NCBI GenBank assembly: GCA_910575835.1
Contig: CAJTGB010000007.1
Span: forward strand, 1-64,000
DNA: 64,000 nt
Source: Lachnospiraceae bacterium
GTDB lineage: Bacteria > Bacillota > Clostridia > Lachnospirales > Lachnospiraceae
Direction of reading: 5' to 3'
How positions within the stretch are numbered: the first letter of the stretch is position 1; every line of letters begins with the position of its first letter. The notes under the pieces were generated by a model. It was not told where the DNA came from and searched no databases. It saw only the letters and a program-made list of their open reading frames with translations. Positions 16,982 to 25,353 of this stretch are shown piece by piece. The position numbers were made by a program, and so were the translations under genes.

Positions 16982-18340
16982 TTGCTGTTAAAGATCATCC
17001 GATATGTCAAAGGATATATCCGTATTCGGATCACAGGATATTCTACGGAGAGATTCTTAAATGCGTGCAGTCATAGAGGGATCATATTGTGGGGACTGAG
17101 GCCGGAAGGACGGGCTTATGAGATGAATATCTCAATTCCGGGCTTCCGAAAATTAAAACCGATCATCAGGAAGACAGGAACAAAAGTGAGCATTGTAGAG
17201 CGGTTCGGTCTTCCTTTTTTTTTACACAAATACCGCAAACGGAAAATGTTTTTTGCCGGAGCATTGTTATTTGCCGTGTTGATCTTTCTTATGTCCAGGT
17301 ATATCTGGAATATTGATATCAGAGGCAATCTTACATATACGGACGAGACTTTGCTCAAATTCCTTGCGTCCTGCGAGGTAGAGAACGGAATGCGGGTCTC
17401 GGAGGTCGACTGCGCAAGGATCGTTAAGGATATCCGTAAGGAATATGACGATATTATATGGGTCTCGGCGTCTATCCGGGGAACGCGCCTGATCATACAG
17501 GTGAAGGAGAATGAGGATACCATTAAGGATACGGATGAGGAGGTGATCCCAGGCAATGCCGCGCAGAGTCCGGGAGGGGCAGAACAGGATGCGGATGATC
17601 CGAAGGATAGCGGGATCGGCGGTCCGGGAACAGAAGTCAGGGAGCAGGCGACGGATATCATAGCGGATCGGGACTGTGTGATCACCAGGATCGTTCCCCG
17701 CAACGGGATACCCATGGTTCAGGAGGGCGCAGAGGTTAAGGCGGGAGACGTGCTGGTATCCGGCCAGGTTCCGGTAGTGGACGACGCCGGGACGGTGACC
17801 GCCTATCAATATCATAGATCCGACGCAGACATCCAGGGAAGGGCGGTGATAGAATATCAGGATGAGATGAACCTTGGATATGAGAAGAAGTCATATTTTT
17901 ATGAAAAGAAGGGTAATCTGCAGGTAAAAAAGGAGGAGTATTTCCTTAAAATTGCAGATTACACATTCCGGGCAGGGAGCATCAGGAACCAGTATGAATT
18001 GTGGGAGATGTACGGATCTGAGATTCAATTGCGTATCGGTGAGAACTTCTATCTGCCAATCTCTTATGGAAAAAGAACTGCCAAACCATATCTGTCTGAG
18101 GAGATAAAGTATACGAAAAAGGAGCTTCAGCAGAGATTGAGCAGAAAATTTCAGCGCTATTGTAAAGATTTGGAGAAAAAAGGGGTAGAAATTATTGAGA
18201 ATGATGTTAAAATATACACAGGGTCTCAAAAAGCAGAGGCTAAGGGGCAGCTTACGGTCCTGATGCCGATCGGCACGCAGGCCGAGTCCCGGTTGATGGA
18301 TATTCCGGCAGCCGAAGAACAAGAGGAGACAGGAGAATAG
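16982..18340 (+). CDS. yqfD: Sporulation protein YqfD
   Basis: A 452-residue YqfD-family membrane protein. A cytoplasmic N-terminal domain contains the family start (YVKGYIRIRITGYSTERFLN). A transmembrane segment lies at about residues 88-106, then a POTRA-like region (IDIRGNLTYTDETLLKFL) and an extended extracytoplasmic region. A Pro/Gly/Asp-rich linker at about 185-220 looks unconserved. The start is a TTG at 16982 supported by a strong AAGGAGGT six bases before it. Required for efficient sporulation in Bacillus; molecular role not settled. Confidence 0.88.
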   Translation: MLLKIIRYVKGYIRIRITGYSTERFLNACSHRGIILWGLRPEGRAYEMNISIPGFRKLKPIIRKTGTKVSIVERFGLPFFLHKYRKRKMFFAGALLFAVLIFLMSRYIWNIDIRGNLTYTDETLLKFLASCEVENGMRVSEVDCARIVKDIRKEYDDIIWVSASIRGTRLIIQVKENEDTIKDTDEEVIPGNAAQSPGGAEQDADDPKDSGIGGPGTEVREQATDIIADRDCVITRIVPRNGIPMVQEGAEVKAGDVLVSGQVPVVDDAGTVTAYQYHRSDADIQGRAVIEYQDEMNLGYEKKSYFYEKKGNLQVKKEEYFLKIADYTFRAGSIRNQYELWEMYGSEIQLRIGENFYLPISYGKRTAKPYLSEEIKYTKKELQQRLSRKFQRYCKDLEKKGVEIIENDVKIYTGSQKAEAKGQLTVLMPIGTQAESRLMDIPAAEEQEETGE

Positions 18341-18343
18341 CGG

Positions 18344-19345
18344 ATGGGTTTAATGGAATCAGTGATGAATATACCGGCAGAGCATGAGAGCAATGTATTC
18401 GGCCAGTTTGATGCTTATGCCAAGAAGATAGAGCGCACGCTTCATGTGACGCTGATCGCTAGGGGCGAGAACATGAAGATCATGGGGGAAGCGGCGAATG
18501 TGGAGAAGGCTAAGAAGGTCTTAGAGCAGTTGGTAGGACTCTCCAGAAGAGGCAATACGATCCAGGAGCAGAATGTGGATTATACGCTGGCGCTGGTGAT
18601 GGAGGACAGCGAGGGGAGCGTGTTGGAGATCGATTCGGATATTATCTGCCATACTCTCATGGGTAAGCCGATCAAGCCTAAGACCCTTGGACAGAAGAAG
18701 TATGTGGATGCTATGCGCAGGAAGATGATCGTATTCGGCCTTGGGCCTGCCGGGACGGGCAAGACGTATCTTGCCATGGCCATGGCGATCACGGCTTTCC
18801 GCAATAACGAGGTGGGGCGTATCATATTGACGCGTCCGGCCATTGAAGCGGGGGAGAAGCTCGGTTTTCTTCCGGGAGACTTACAGAGCAAGATCGATCC
18901 TTATCTCCGTCCGCTTTATGACGCGCTGTATCAGATCATGGGGGCGGAAAGCTTCCTTAAGAATTCGGAGAAAGGTCTGATCGAGGTCGCGCCGTTAGCG
19001 TATATGAGAGGACGGACGCTTGACAATGCATTTATCATATTGGACGAGGCGCAGAATACGACCCCGGCACAGATGAAGATGTTCTTGACAAGAATCGGTT
19101 TTGGCTCTAAAGTAGCTGTTACGGGAGATATCACGCAGAAGGATCTGGCGCCGGGACAGGTGTCCGGTCTGGATATTGCTGTGTCCGTTCTGAAGAATAT
19201 CGACGATATCGGGATCTGTAATCTGACGAGCAAGGATGTGGTGCGCCATCCGCTGGTCCAGAAGATCGTGAAGGCGTACGAGGATTATGAGAACCGTGAA
19301 AAGACAAGAAGCCGCGACCGGAATAAAAAGCGAAGGAACCGGTAG
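18344..19345 (+). CDS. phoH: PhoH family ATPase
   Basis: A 333-residue PhoH-like protein: an N-terminal KH-like/beta region (about 10-110), then a P-loop ATPase with Walker A GPAGTGKT (134-141) and Walker B FIILDEAQNTT around residue 230, ending in a basic tail. Members are found beside ybeY, as here, and are linked to RNA metabolism and ribosome maturation. It begins three bases after yqfD, with GGAGAATAGCGG before the ATG, and is probably co-transcribed with ybeY. Confidence 0.92.
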   Translation: MGLMESVMNIPAEHESNVFGQFDAYAKKIERTLHVTLIARGENMKIMGEAANVEKAKKVLEQLVGLSRRGNTIQEQNVDYTLALVMEDSEGSVLEIDSDIICHTLMGKPIKPKTLGQKKYVDAMRRKMIVFGLGPAGTGKTYLAMAMAITAFRNNEVGRIILTRPAIEAGEKLGFLPGDLQSKIDPYLRPLYDALYQIMGAESFLKNSEKGLIEVAPLAYMRGRTLDNAFIILDEAQNTTPAQMKMFLTRIGFGSKVAVTGDITQKDLAPGQVSGLDIAVSVLKNIDDIGICNLTSKDVVRHPLVQKIVKAYEDYENREKTRSRDRNKKRRNR

Positions 19346-19364
19346 ACTATAAAAGGAGAAGGAT

Positions 19365-19859
19365 ATGACAGTTTACTACGAGGAGGAGGGGGCGGCTGCA
19401 TTGCCTCTTGAATGCCGCCGGATAGCAGAAGAGGTGATCGAGAAGGCTCTTGACACTGTGGGATGTCCCTACGAAGCAGAGGTTAGCCTTCTGCTTACGA
19501 CAAACGACCAGATACAGGAGATGAATATGGAATTCAGGGGGATCGACAGGCCGACAGACGTACTGTCTTTTCCGATGATCGAATATCCGGCCCCGGGAGA
19601 ATTCGGATTCCTTGAAGACAGGGAGGATTGTTTTGACCCGGAATCAGGAGAGCTGTCTCTTGGTGATATTGTAATATCCAAGGACAGGGTAACGGCGCAG
19701 GCTCAGGAGTACGGACATTCTGTGCTGAGAGAATATGCTTTCCTGATCGTACATTCCGTGCTGCACCTGACAGGTTATGACCATATAGAAGATCCGCAGC
19801 GGCAGGAGATGGAGTCGGTGCAGAGGGAGATCATGCAGCGCTTGGATATTTTAAGATAG
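19365..19859 (+). CDS. ybeY: Endoribonuclease YbeY (16S rRNA maturation)
   Basis: A 164-residue UPF0054 metalloprotein. The zinc-binding motif HSVLHLTGYDH is near residues 125-135 (three His), preceded by the conserved RGIDRPTDVLSFP and GDIVIS segments. It acts in rRNA processing and ribosome quality control. AAAAGGAGAAGG precedes the ATG. The phoH-ybeY order is conserved across bacteria; the diacylglycerol kinase and era genes that often follow are absent here, replaced by a flippase gene. Confidence 0.95.
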   Translation: MTVYYEEEGAAALPLECRRIAEEVIEKALDTVGCPYEAEVSLLLTTNDQIQEMNMEFRGIDRPTDVLSFPMIEYPAPGEFGFLEDREDCFDPESGELSLGDIVISKDRVTAQAQEYGHSVLREYAFLIVHSVLHLTGYDHIEDPQRQEMESVQREIMQRLDILR

Positions 19860-19907
19860 GCGTATTCTATTTTCAGAATTATATTTTACGATAAGATGGA
19901 GTAATAT

Positions 19908-21569
19908 ATGGCGAAACGACGAAAAAAGAGAGATAAGAATTTCCTGCTACAGGGTTCTATTCTTGCGATCGCAGGAGTGATTACGAAGATTATCGGGGTT
20001 GTATACAGGATCCCGCTTACGAATATAGTAGGTAAAGAAGGGATGGGCTATTACAGTGTGGCATTCTCGATCTATACGATTGCGCTGATGCTTACTTCAT
20101 ACAGCCTTCCCCTTGCTGTGTCCAAATTAGTATCCGCGAGGGTGGCTGTGGGCCAGTATAAGAATGCATATAAGGTGTTCCGCTGCGCAATGATATTTGC
20201 CTTCACAGCAGGCGGACTGGTCGCGCTGGCGATCTTCCTTGGGGCGGATTTTATTGCTGTCTCGGTGATGAAGATGGATATGAGCGTCTATGCGCTGCGC
20301 GTCCTTGCTCCCTGTATCCTGGTTGTTGCGGTCCTTGGCGTGCTGAGGGGATTTTTTCAGGGCAACGGCTCTATGATGCCAACGGCCTTATCCCAGGTCC
20401 TTGAACAGATCGTCAATGCGGCGGCGTCCATCATCGGGGCATACCTGCTGCTTAAAACAGGCAAAGAGCTTGCCGAGACCAGGGGAGATGCGTCTTACGG
20501 TCCGGCGTATGCCGCGGCAGGAGGAACGGTCGGAACGGTTGCCGGGGCCGCATTCGCGCTGGTGACGGCGGTATTTGTATTCATCGTCTACCAGAGAGTG
20601 TTCAAGCGGAAGATGTGGAAGGACAGAAGCCGCAAGAAGGAAAGCTACCGGAGGATCTACCAGATCTTATTTCTGACCATTGCGCCGGTCATACTGAGTG
20701 CAACGGTATATAATATCAGCGACTTTCTGGATACGGCGATCTTCAACAATATCATGGCGGCTCAGGGGTATAAGAAGACAGAGTACGCAAGCTTTATGGG
20801 TATCTTCAACAGCCAGTACAATACGCTGGTCAACGTACCGCTGTCCGTATCCAGCGCTTTGGCGGCGTCTCTGATCCCAAGCCTTGTGACGACCGTGCAG
20901 ACCGGAAGCAGGAAACAGGTACATAACAAGATCAATATGGTCACCAGGTTCAATATGATGATCGCGATCCCCTGTGCAGTAGGATTCCTGATCCTTGCCA
21001 AGCCGATCATGGATCTTCTGTTCTACGAAGGGGATAACCGGATGGCGGCATTGATGCTGCAGTTAGGGGCGGTGTCCGTTATATTTTTCTGCCTTTCTAC
21101 GGTGACGAACTCTGTTCTTCAGGGATTGGACGATATGATGACGCCTGTCAAGAATGCAGGGATCTCGCTGCTGATCCATACGCTGTCCCTGTTTTTGATG
21201 CTGGTAGTCTTCAAATGGAACATCTATGCGGTGGTGATCAGTAAGATCGTGTTCTCCGGTGCGATCTGTATCCTGAATGCCCATGCGCTCCGCGAGCGTA
21301 TTGGGTATGTACAGGAGCGCAAGCAGACCTTTATCATCCCGATTCTTGCGTCCGGGATCATGGGAGCTGTGACGGTGGTCGTTCATCTGATCTTTGAATT
21401 ATTCGCAGGAGAGAAGATCGCGACGGTGGCTGCGCTGTTTTCTGCCGTATTCGTATACGGCGCGACGCTGGTGCTGCTTGGCGGCATCACGGAGGATGAG
21501 ATACGGAACATGCCTAAGGGAAGGGCGATCTTGTCTCTGTGCAGAAGACTTCATTTGTTCAGAGAATGA
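19908..21569 (+). CDS. SpoVB/MurJ-like polysaccharide flippase
   Basis: A 553-residue MOP-superfamily membrane protein with about fourteen helices after a basic N-terminus (AKRRKKRDKNFLLQGSIL). The conserved start, ITKIIGVVYRIPLTNIVG, is typical of the SpoVB/YtgP/MurJ group that flips lipid-linked cell-wall precursors. It could act in vegetative peptidoglycan synthesis or spore cortex formation; the sequence does not separate these. GATGGAGTAATAT precedes the ATG. It lies in the sporulation/rRNA gene block. Confidence 0.87.
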   Translation: MAKRRKKRDKNFLLQGSILAIAGVITKIIGVVYRIPLTNIVGKEGMGYYSVAFSIYTIALMLTSYSLPLAVSKLVSARVAVGQYKNAYKVFRCAMIFAFTAGGLVALAIFLGADFIAVSVMKMDMSVYALRVLAPCILVVAVLGVLRGFFQGNGSMMPTALSQVLEQIVNAAASIIGAYLLLKTGKELAETRGDASYGPAYAAAGGTVGTVAGAAFALVTAVFVFIVYQRVFKRKMWKDRSRKKESYRRIYQILFLTIAPVILSATVYNISDFLDTAIFNNIMAAQGYKKTEYASFMGIFNSQYNTLVNVPLSVSSALAASLIPSLVTTVQTGSRKQVHNKINMVTRFNMMIAIPCAVGFLILAKPIMDLLFYEGDNRMAALMLQLGAVSVIFFCLSTVTNSVLQGLDDMMTPVKNAGISLLIHTLSLFLMLVVFKWNIYAVVISKIVFSGAICILNAHALRERIGYVQERKQTFIIPILASGIMGAVTVVVHLIFELFAGEKIATVAALFSAVFVYGATLVLLGGITEDEIRNMPKGRAILSLCRRLHLFRE

Positions 21570-21628
21570 TCGCAGTGTATAAAATTCTAAAAATTGACCG
21601 ATACTGTACTTAAAAAGGAGTTGTCCTT

Positions 21629-22021
21629 ATGAGAATGAAGTATGGTATCGGTTTTTTTGGAGTTATGATCATGGCGCTTACGCTGATGGCGGGCGCGTAT
21701 CAATTAAGTTTTAAAAAGGCGCAGGAACGCGCCGCGAATGTGGAGATCGCAAGGAAGATTGAACCCAGGGAGCCTACGGTTACGGAGCAGGAGCCGGTTA
21801 CGATCGCAGCGGACGGCCAGGCGCTGAAGGAAGATTGCTATTATCTGATGGAAGTCAACGGATATGTGGTCGTATATCTGAGCGACAAGAAGACGCCCTA
21901 TGAATACACGGATATCAAGTGCGACGGGCTTCCCGCCGAGATGCAAAGTGAGATCAAAAACGGGAAGTATATGGAGGACGCAAAGGCGCTGTACGGGTTC
22001 CTTGAAAATTATTCCAGCTAA
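21629..22021 (+). CDS. Membrane-anchored protein, possible BofC C-terminal-like domain
   Basis: A 130-residue protein with one N-terminal helix (about residues 6-24) and a short extracytoplasmic domain: CYYLMEVNGYVVVYLSDK followed by LPAEMQSEIKNGKYMED and ending FLENYSS. The pattern of a strand-rich 'GYVVVY' element and a C-terminal helix resembles the C-terminal domain of BofC, the regulator of SpoIVB protease; this assignment is tentative. AAAAAGGAGTTG precedes the ATG. Its position after a SpoVB-like gene would fit a sporulation role. Confidence 0.6.
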   Translation: MRMKYGIGFFGVMIMALTLMAGAYQLSFKKAQERAANVEIARKIEPREPTVTEQEPVTIAADGQALKEDCYYLMEVNGYVVVYLSDKKTPYEYTDIKCDGLPAEMQSEIKNGKYMEDAKALYGFLENYSS

Positions 22022-22040
22022 TGCGTTCATTATGACAGAG

Positions 22041-22085
22041 CGCCTGCGAAATGGGGAGATATCCTGCTTCGCAGGCGTATTTGTC
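22041..22085 (+). terminator. Hairpin terminator after the BofC-like gene
   Basis: CGCCTGCGAA (22041-22050) pairs perfectly with TTCGCAGGCG (22068-22077), followed by a moderately T-rich tail. Confidence 0.7.
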
Positions 22086-22231
22086 TTAAGCTTGCAATGA
22101 TTCGGACAGACTGTCTGGTTACGGGGTTTTACTTTTTTGCGGATTAGAGTTTTTTGTCTGTGGACTTCTCGGCCAAGATAGTGTAAGATAAGAATTCAGG
22201 TATGAGGATAGCTAAAGGAAGGAAGAGAGCA

Positions 22232-22453
22232 ATGAACGAACAGAAGATTGCAAGGATCAATGAATTGTATCATAAATCAAAAGCAGAAGGCCTGACAGAG
22301 GCGGAGTTAAAGGAGCAGCAGATCTTAAGAAGAGAATATATTGATTCTTTCAGACAAAATCTGCGCAGCCAGCTGGATCAGATCTCCATTCAGGAGGCGG
22401 ACGGAAGCATTACGAATCTGGGAGAAAAATTTGGAAACAAAAAAGGAAATTAG
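22232..22453 (+). CDS. DUF896 (UPF0291/YnzC) family protein
   Basis: A 73-residue protein with the two-helix DUF896 signature: INELYHKSKAEGLTEAE, then QQILRREYIDSFRQNL. The ATG at 22232 is chosen because AAGGAAGGAAGAGAGC precedes it and matches the usual family start; a frame start at 22202 would add residues unlike the family. B. subtilis YnzC sits near SOS genes, but its function is unknown. Its 3' end overlaps the probable TTG start of the next gene. Confidence 0.87.
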   Translation: MNEQKIARINELYHKSKAEGLTEAELKEQQILRREYIDSFRQNLRSQLDQISIQEADGSITNLGEKFGNKKGN

Positions 22454-23207
22454 AAGACGGATCCGGCAGATAAGGCGCGAACTGGAAGAATCCGAATGGC
22501 GCAGGGCCAGCAGCGATATAGAAGCCGCGGTTATTGCCCATCCCTGGTTTGCGAAGGCAGAGGATATCTATACATATGTGGATCGTAACAGAGAATCAGG
22601 GACGCGCAGGATAATTAAGACTGCTTTTGAGACGGGCAAGAAGGTGTGGGTTCCCAAGGTAACGGGAGATACTATGCATTTTTACCGTATTGAGAGCCTG
22701 GCTGAGCTTCGATTGGGGGCGTACGGGATCATGGAGCCTAAGGGGGACGGCCCGATGGATGGAGCCGCCTGGAACGAAGCCTGTGAAGGATTGATGCTGA
22801 TGCCGGGAGTGGCGTTCGACGGGCAATGCCGTAGAGTTGGTTACGGCGGCGGATATTATGACAGGTATCTGGCGGCGCATCCGGGACTGCGTAAGATGGC
22901 GCTGGCGTTTGAATTCCAGATCTTGCCGGAGGTGCCTTATGAGGAGCATGATATCCGGCCGGAGATCGTGGTCACGGAGAAAAGAGTGATAAGGAATTGT
23001 TGTGATGGAGAGGGGGAACAGGATATGCCGACAGGACTGCCTAAGGATCCGGTGCTTTTGCTGAGCGTTGTCAATATGAAGCTTCGGGATTATTACCCGG
23101 CGCTGGATATATTGTGTGAGGATATGGGTGCGGATAAGGATGCGATCATAGCTAAGCTAAGAGAGATCGGTTATGAGTATGACGAAGGACACAACCGATT
23201 TATATAG
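22431..23207 (+). CDS. fthC: 5-formyltetrahydrofolate cyclo-ligase fused to DUF4250
   Basis: The first ~195 residues are a 5-formyl-THF cyclo-ligase (5-formyl-THF plus ATP to 5,10-methenyl-THF), with KKEIRRRIRQIRRELEE and the phosphate-binding GYGGGYYDRYL. After a short linker (CCDGEGEQD) the same frame continues into a complete DUF4250 domain from PKDPVLLLSVVNMKLRDYYP to the end. The start is assigned to a TTG at 22431 with GGGAG upstream, overlapping the DUF896 gene; other in-frame starts further upstream lie wholly inside that gene. An internal ATG at 23025, preceded by GAGAGGGGGAACAGG, matches the normal DUF4250 start, so the second domain may also be made separately (60 residues). Confidence 0.85.
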   Translation: METKKEIRRRIRQIRRELEESEWRRASSDIEAAVIAHPWFAKAEDIYTYVDRNRESGTRRIIKTAFETGKKVWVPKVTGDTMHFYRIESLAELRLGAYGIMEPKGDGPMDGAAWNEACEGLMLMPGVAFDGQCRRVGYGGGYYDRYLAAHPGLRKMALAFEFQILPEVPYEEHDIRPEIVVTEKRVIRNCCDGEGEQDMPTGLPKDPVLLLSVVNMKLRDYYPALDILCEDMGADKDAIIAKLREIGYEYDEGHNRFI

Positions 23208-23230
23208 GGAGAAAGTCAAGGAAAATATAT
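23206..23230 (+). repeat. Direct repeat, left copy (pairs with 23855-23880)
   Basis: AGGGAGAAAGTCAAG followed by an A/T-rich tail is repeated with one gap and three mismatches at 23855-23880. The two copies bound the barnase-like gene. Confidence 0.6.
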
Positions 23231-23281
23231 AATTAACAAGATTCTGAAAAAATACGAGAGGAGGGCGGATAGGGAGGGAAT

Positions 23282-23806
23282 ATGGAAAGGAATATAAGTG
23301 TTATAAAGGATGTGAATGGAAAACAGATTGTGGTAATAAATGACATATGTTTTAAAGGCAGACAGAATATTGACTGGAATGAGGTTGAACAGTATTTAAA
23401 GCAATATGTCGGAGAATTTGTAGAAATTGCTGAAAGTAAAGAAATCATATATATTGGCAATGATCTTCCTGATGAATACACAGGTTCCAATTATACGGCA
23501 AAGTTGAAAGGTGCTCTTGCAAAGGCGAAAGCAAATGCTACACAGGGAATTCCTGAGATGATTGAAATTGCGGAAAATAAGAGATTCCGAGAAAATCTAG
23601 CGAAAAAGCATGATAAAAATGCCAGATTTGGATGGTATCGATATGATTCCCGATTTGCCCTTCCGATTTTTGATGACGATGGAGAAGTTTTGCGTTATAA
23701 TGTTTTTCATGTGGAGCTTGTTATAAGACATGCAGTGGATAGGAAATTGTATCTATATGATATTATAAACATAAAAAAAGAAACGAGTACCCCGCTTGAG
23801 CCATAA
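23282..23806 (+). CDS. Barnase-like (LPD3/PBECR-type) domain protein, probably 3'-shortened
   Basis: A 174-residue protein of the group found in phages and integrative elements alone or as the last domain of 'polyvalent' proteins: INDICFKGRQNIDWNEVE, YIGNDLPDEYTGSNYT, GIPEMIEIA and the core GWYRYDSRFALPIFDDDGE with LYLYDIINIKKETST. I match it to the LPD3/PBECR barnase-like fold by pattern, not by search. After the TAA the frame stays open as GCTVKNSFLDFYY and on to EKSQEK, which resembles the tail of longer relatives, so the stop is probably a recent nonsense change. A weak GGGAGGGAAT precedes the ATG. AT-rich and out of place between a folate gene and miaB. Confidence 0.6.
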   Translation: MERNISVIKDVNGKQIVVINDICFKGRQNIDWNEVEQYLKQYVGEFVEIAESKEIIYIGNDLPDEYTGSNYTAKLKGALAKAKANATQGIPEMIEIAENKRFRENLAKKHDKNARFGWYRYDSRFALPIFDDDGEVLRYNVFHVELVIRHAVDRKLYLYDIINIKKETSTPLEP

Positions 23807-23854
23807 GGCTGTACGGTTAAAAACTCATTTCTTGATTTTTATTATATGACAGAA

Positions 23855-23880
23855 AGGGAGAAAAGTCAAGAGAAATGTAT
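23855..23880 (+). repeat. Direct repeat, right copy, overlapping the miaB start
   Basis: AGGGAGAAAAGTCAAGAG followed by AAATGTAT; the ATG inside it is the miaB start. Close match to 23206-23230. Confidence 0.6.
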
Positions 23881-25353
23881 CAGGAAATTGATTTAGATAA
23901 AATAGATATTCATGCAGAGCCGCCCACAGAGGAGCCTGCCAGACAGTTCTACTTCATGGCAAAGTGCCGGGAATGGGTCCGGGAGTTTGAAGAAGAGAAC
24001 GGGCGTGTCCCGACTGCCTGCGTAACGACCTTCGGGTGTCAGATGAATGCCAGGGATTCTGAGAAATTAAGAGGGATCTTAAGAGAGATGGGATATGAGG
24101 CGGCCTCGGAGGAGCGGGCGGACTTTGTTATCTATAATACCTGTACCGTCAGGGAGAATGCGAACACGCGGGTATACGGAAGGCTTGGACAGTTAAAGCC
24201 CCGCAAGAAGAAGTATCCCCATATGATGATCGGCCTGTGCGGATGTATGATGCAGGAACCGGAGGTAGTGGAGAAGCTGAAGAAGAGCTATCGGTTTGTA
24301 GATATCATATTCGGAACCCACAATATTTATAAATTCGCGGAGCTGACCGCAACGCGCCTTATGTCGGAGCGGATGGTGATCGATATCTGGAAGGATACGG
24401 ACAGGATCGTGGAAGACCTTCCGAATAAGCGGAAATATGATTTCAAATCCGGGGTTAATATCATGTTCGGCTGTAATAATTTCTGCAGTTATTGTATCGT
24501 TCCTTATGTGAGAGGACGGGAGAGAAGCAGGGATCCTAAGGCGATCGTCCGGGAGATCGAGCGGTTAGCGGCGGACGGCGTCAGCGAAGTGATGCTGCTA
24601 GGACAGAATGTGAATTCCTATGGGAAGACACTGGATACTCCGATGACATTTGCAGAGTTGCTTAAGGAGATCGAGAAGGTCGAGGGGATCAGGCGTATCC
24701 GGTTTATGACCTCCCATCCCAAAGATCTGTCCGACGAGCTGATCGAAGTGATGAAGAATTCGAAGAAGATCTGTAAGCATCTGCATCTTCCGGTGCAGTC
24801 TGGAAGTACGGATATCCTTGCGAAGATGAACCGGCGTTATACGAAGGAGCAGTATCTTGAACTGGTATCGAAGATTCGTGCGGCAGTCCCGGATATCTCC
24901 CTTACAACAGATATTATCGTGGGATTCCCGGGAGAGACGGAAGAGGATTTTGAGGAGACGCTGGATGTGGTGAGAAAGGTGCGCTATGACAGTGCGTTTA
25001 CGTTCATCTACTCGAAGCGTACGGGGACGCCGGCCGCTGTGATGGAAGATCAGATACCGGAATCCGTGATCAAGAACCGGTTCGACCGTCTGCTGAAGGA
25101 GGTGCAGGAGATCGCTGCTAAGGCCTGCAAGGTGCACGAGGGAACGGTGCAGGAAGTATTAGTGGAGGATGTGTGTGATCATGATCCTGAGATGGTGACC
25201 GGACGGCTGAGCAATAATCTGCTGGTGCATTTTTACGGAGGGAAGGAATTGATCGGCAGATATGCGGACGTAGAGCTTAAGGAGTGCCGGGGCTTCTACT
25301 ATATCGGGGAAGCAGCGGGAATGCCGGATATAATGAGAGGTAACGTATGTTAG
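23875..25353 (+). CDS. miaB: tRNA-2-methylthio-N6-dimethylallyladenosine synthase
   Basis: Radical-SAM methylthiotransferase that converts i6A37 to ms2i6A37 in tRNAs reading UNN codons. The UPF0004 domain carries the three auxiliary-cluster cysteines (TTFGCQMN, YNTC, GLCGC). The radical-SAM motif CNNFCSYC is near residues 199-207, and a TRAM domain lies at the C-terminus. Length 492, slightly longer than the ~450 norm because of an N-terminal extension (EEPARQFYFMAKCREWVREF) seen in clostridial members. miaA, which makes the substrate i6A, is encoded about 13 kb downstream. It overlaps the following methyltransferase gene. Confidence 0.94.
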   Translation: MYQEIDLDKIDIHAEPPTEEPARQFYFMAKCREWVREFEEENGRVPTACVTTFGCQMNARDSEKLRGILREMGYEAASEERADFVIYNTCTVRENANTRVYGRLGQLKPRKKKYPHMMIGLCGCMMQEPEVVEKLKKSYRFVDIIFGTHNIYKFAELTATRLMSERMVIDIWKDTDRIVEDLPNKRKYDFKSGVNIMFGCNNFCSYCIVPYVRGRERSRDPKAIVREIERLAADGVSEVMLLGQNVNSYGKTLDTPMTFAELLKEIEKVEGIRRIRFMTSHPKDLSDELIEVMKNSKKICKHLHLPVQSGSTDILAKMNRRYTKEQYLELVSKIRAAVPDISLTTDIIVGFPGETEEDFEETLDVVRKVRYDSAFTFIYSKRTGTPAAVMEDQIPESVIKNRFDRLLKEVQEIAAKACKVHEGTVQEVLVEDVCDHDPEMVTGRLSNNLLVHFYGGKELIGRYADVELKECRGFYYIGEAAGMPDIMRGNVC

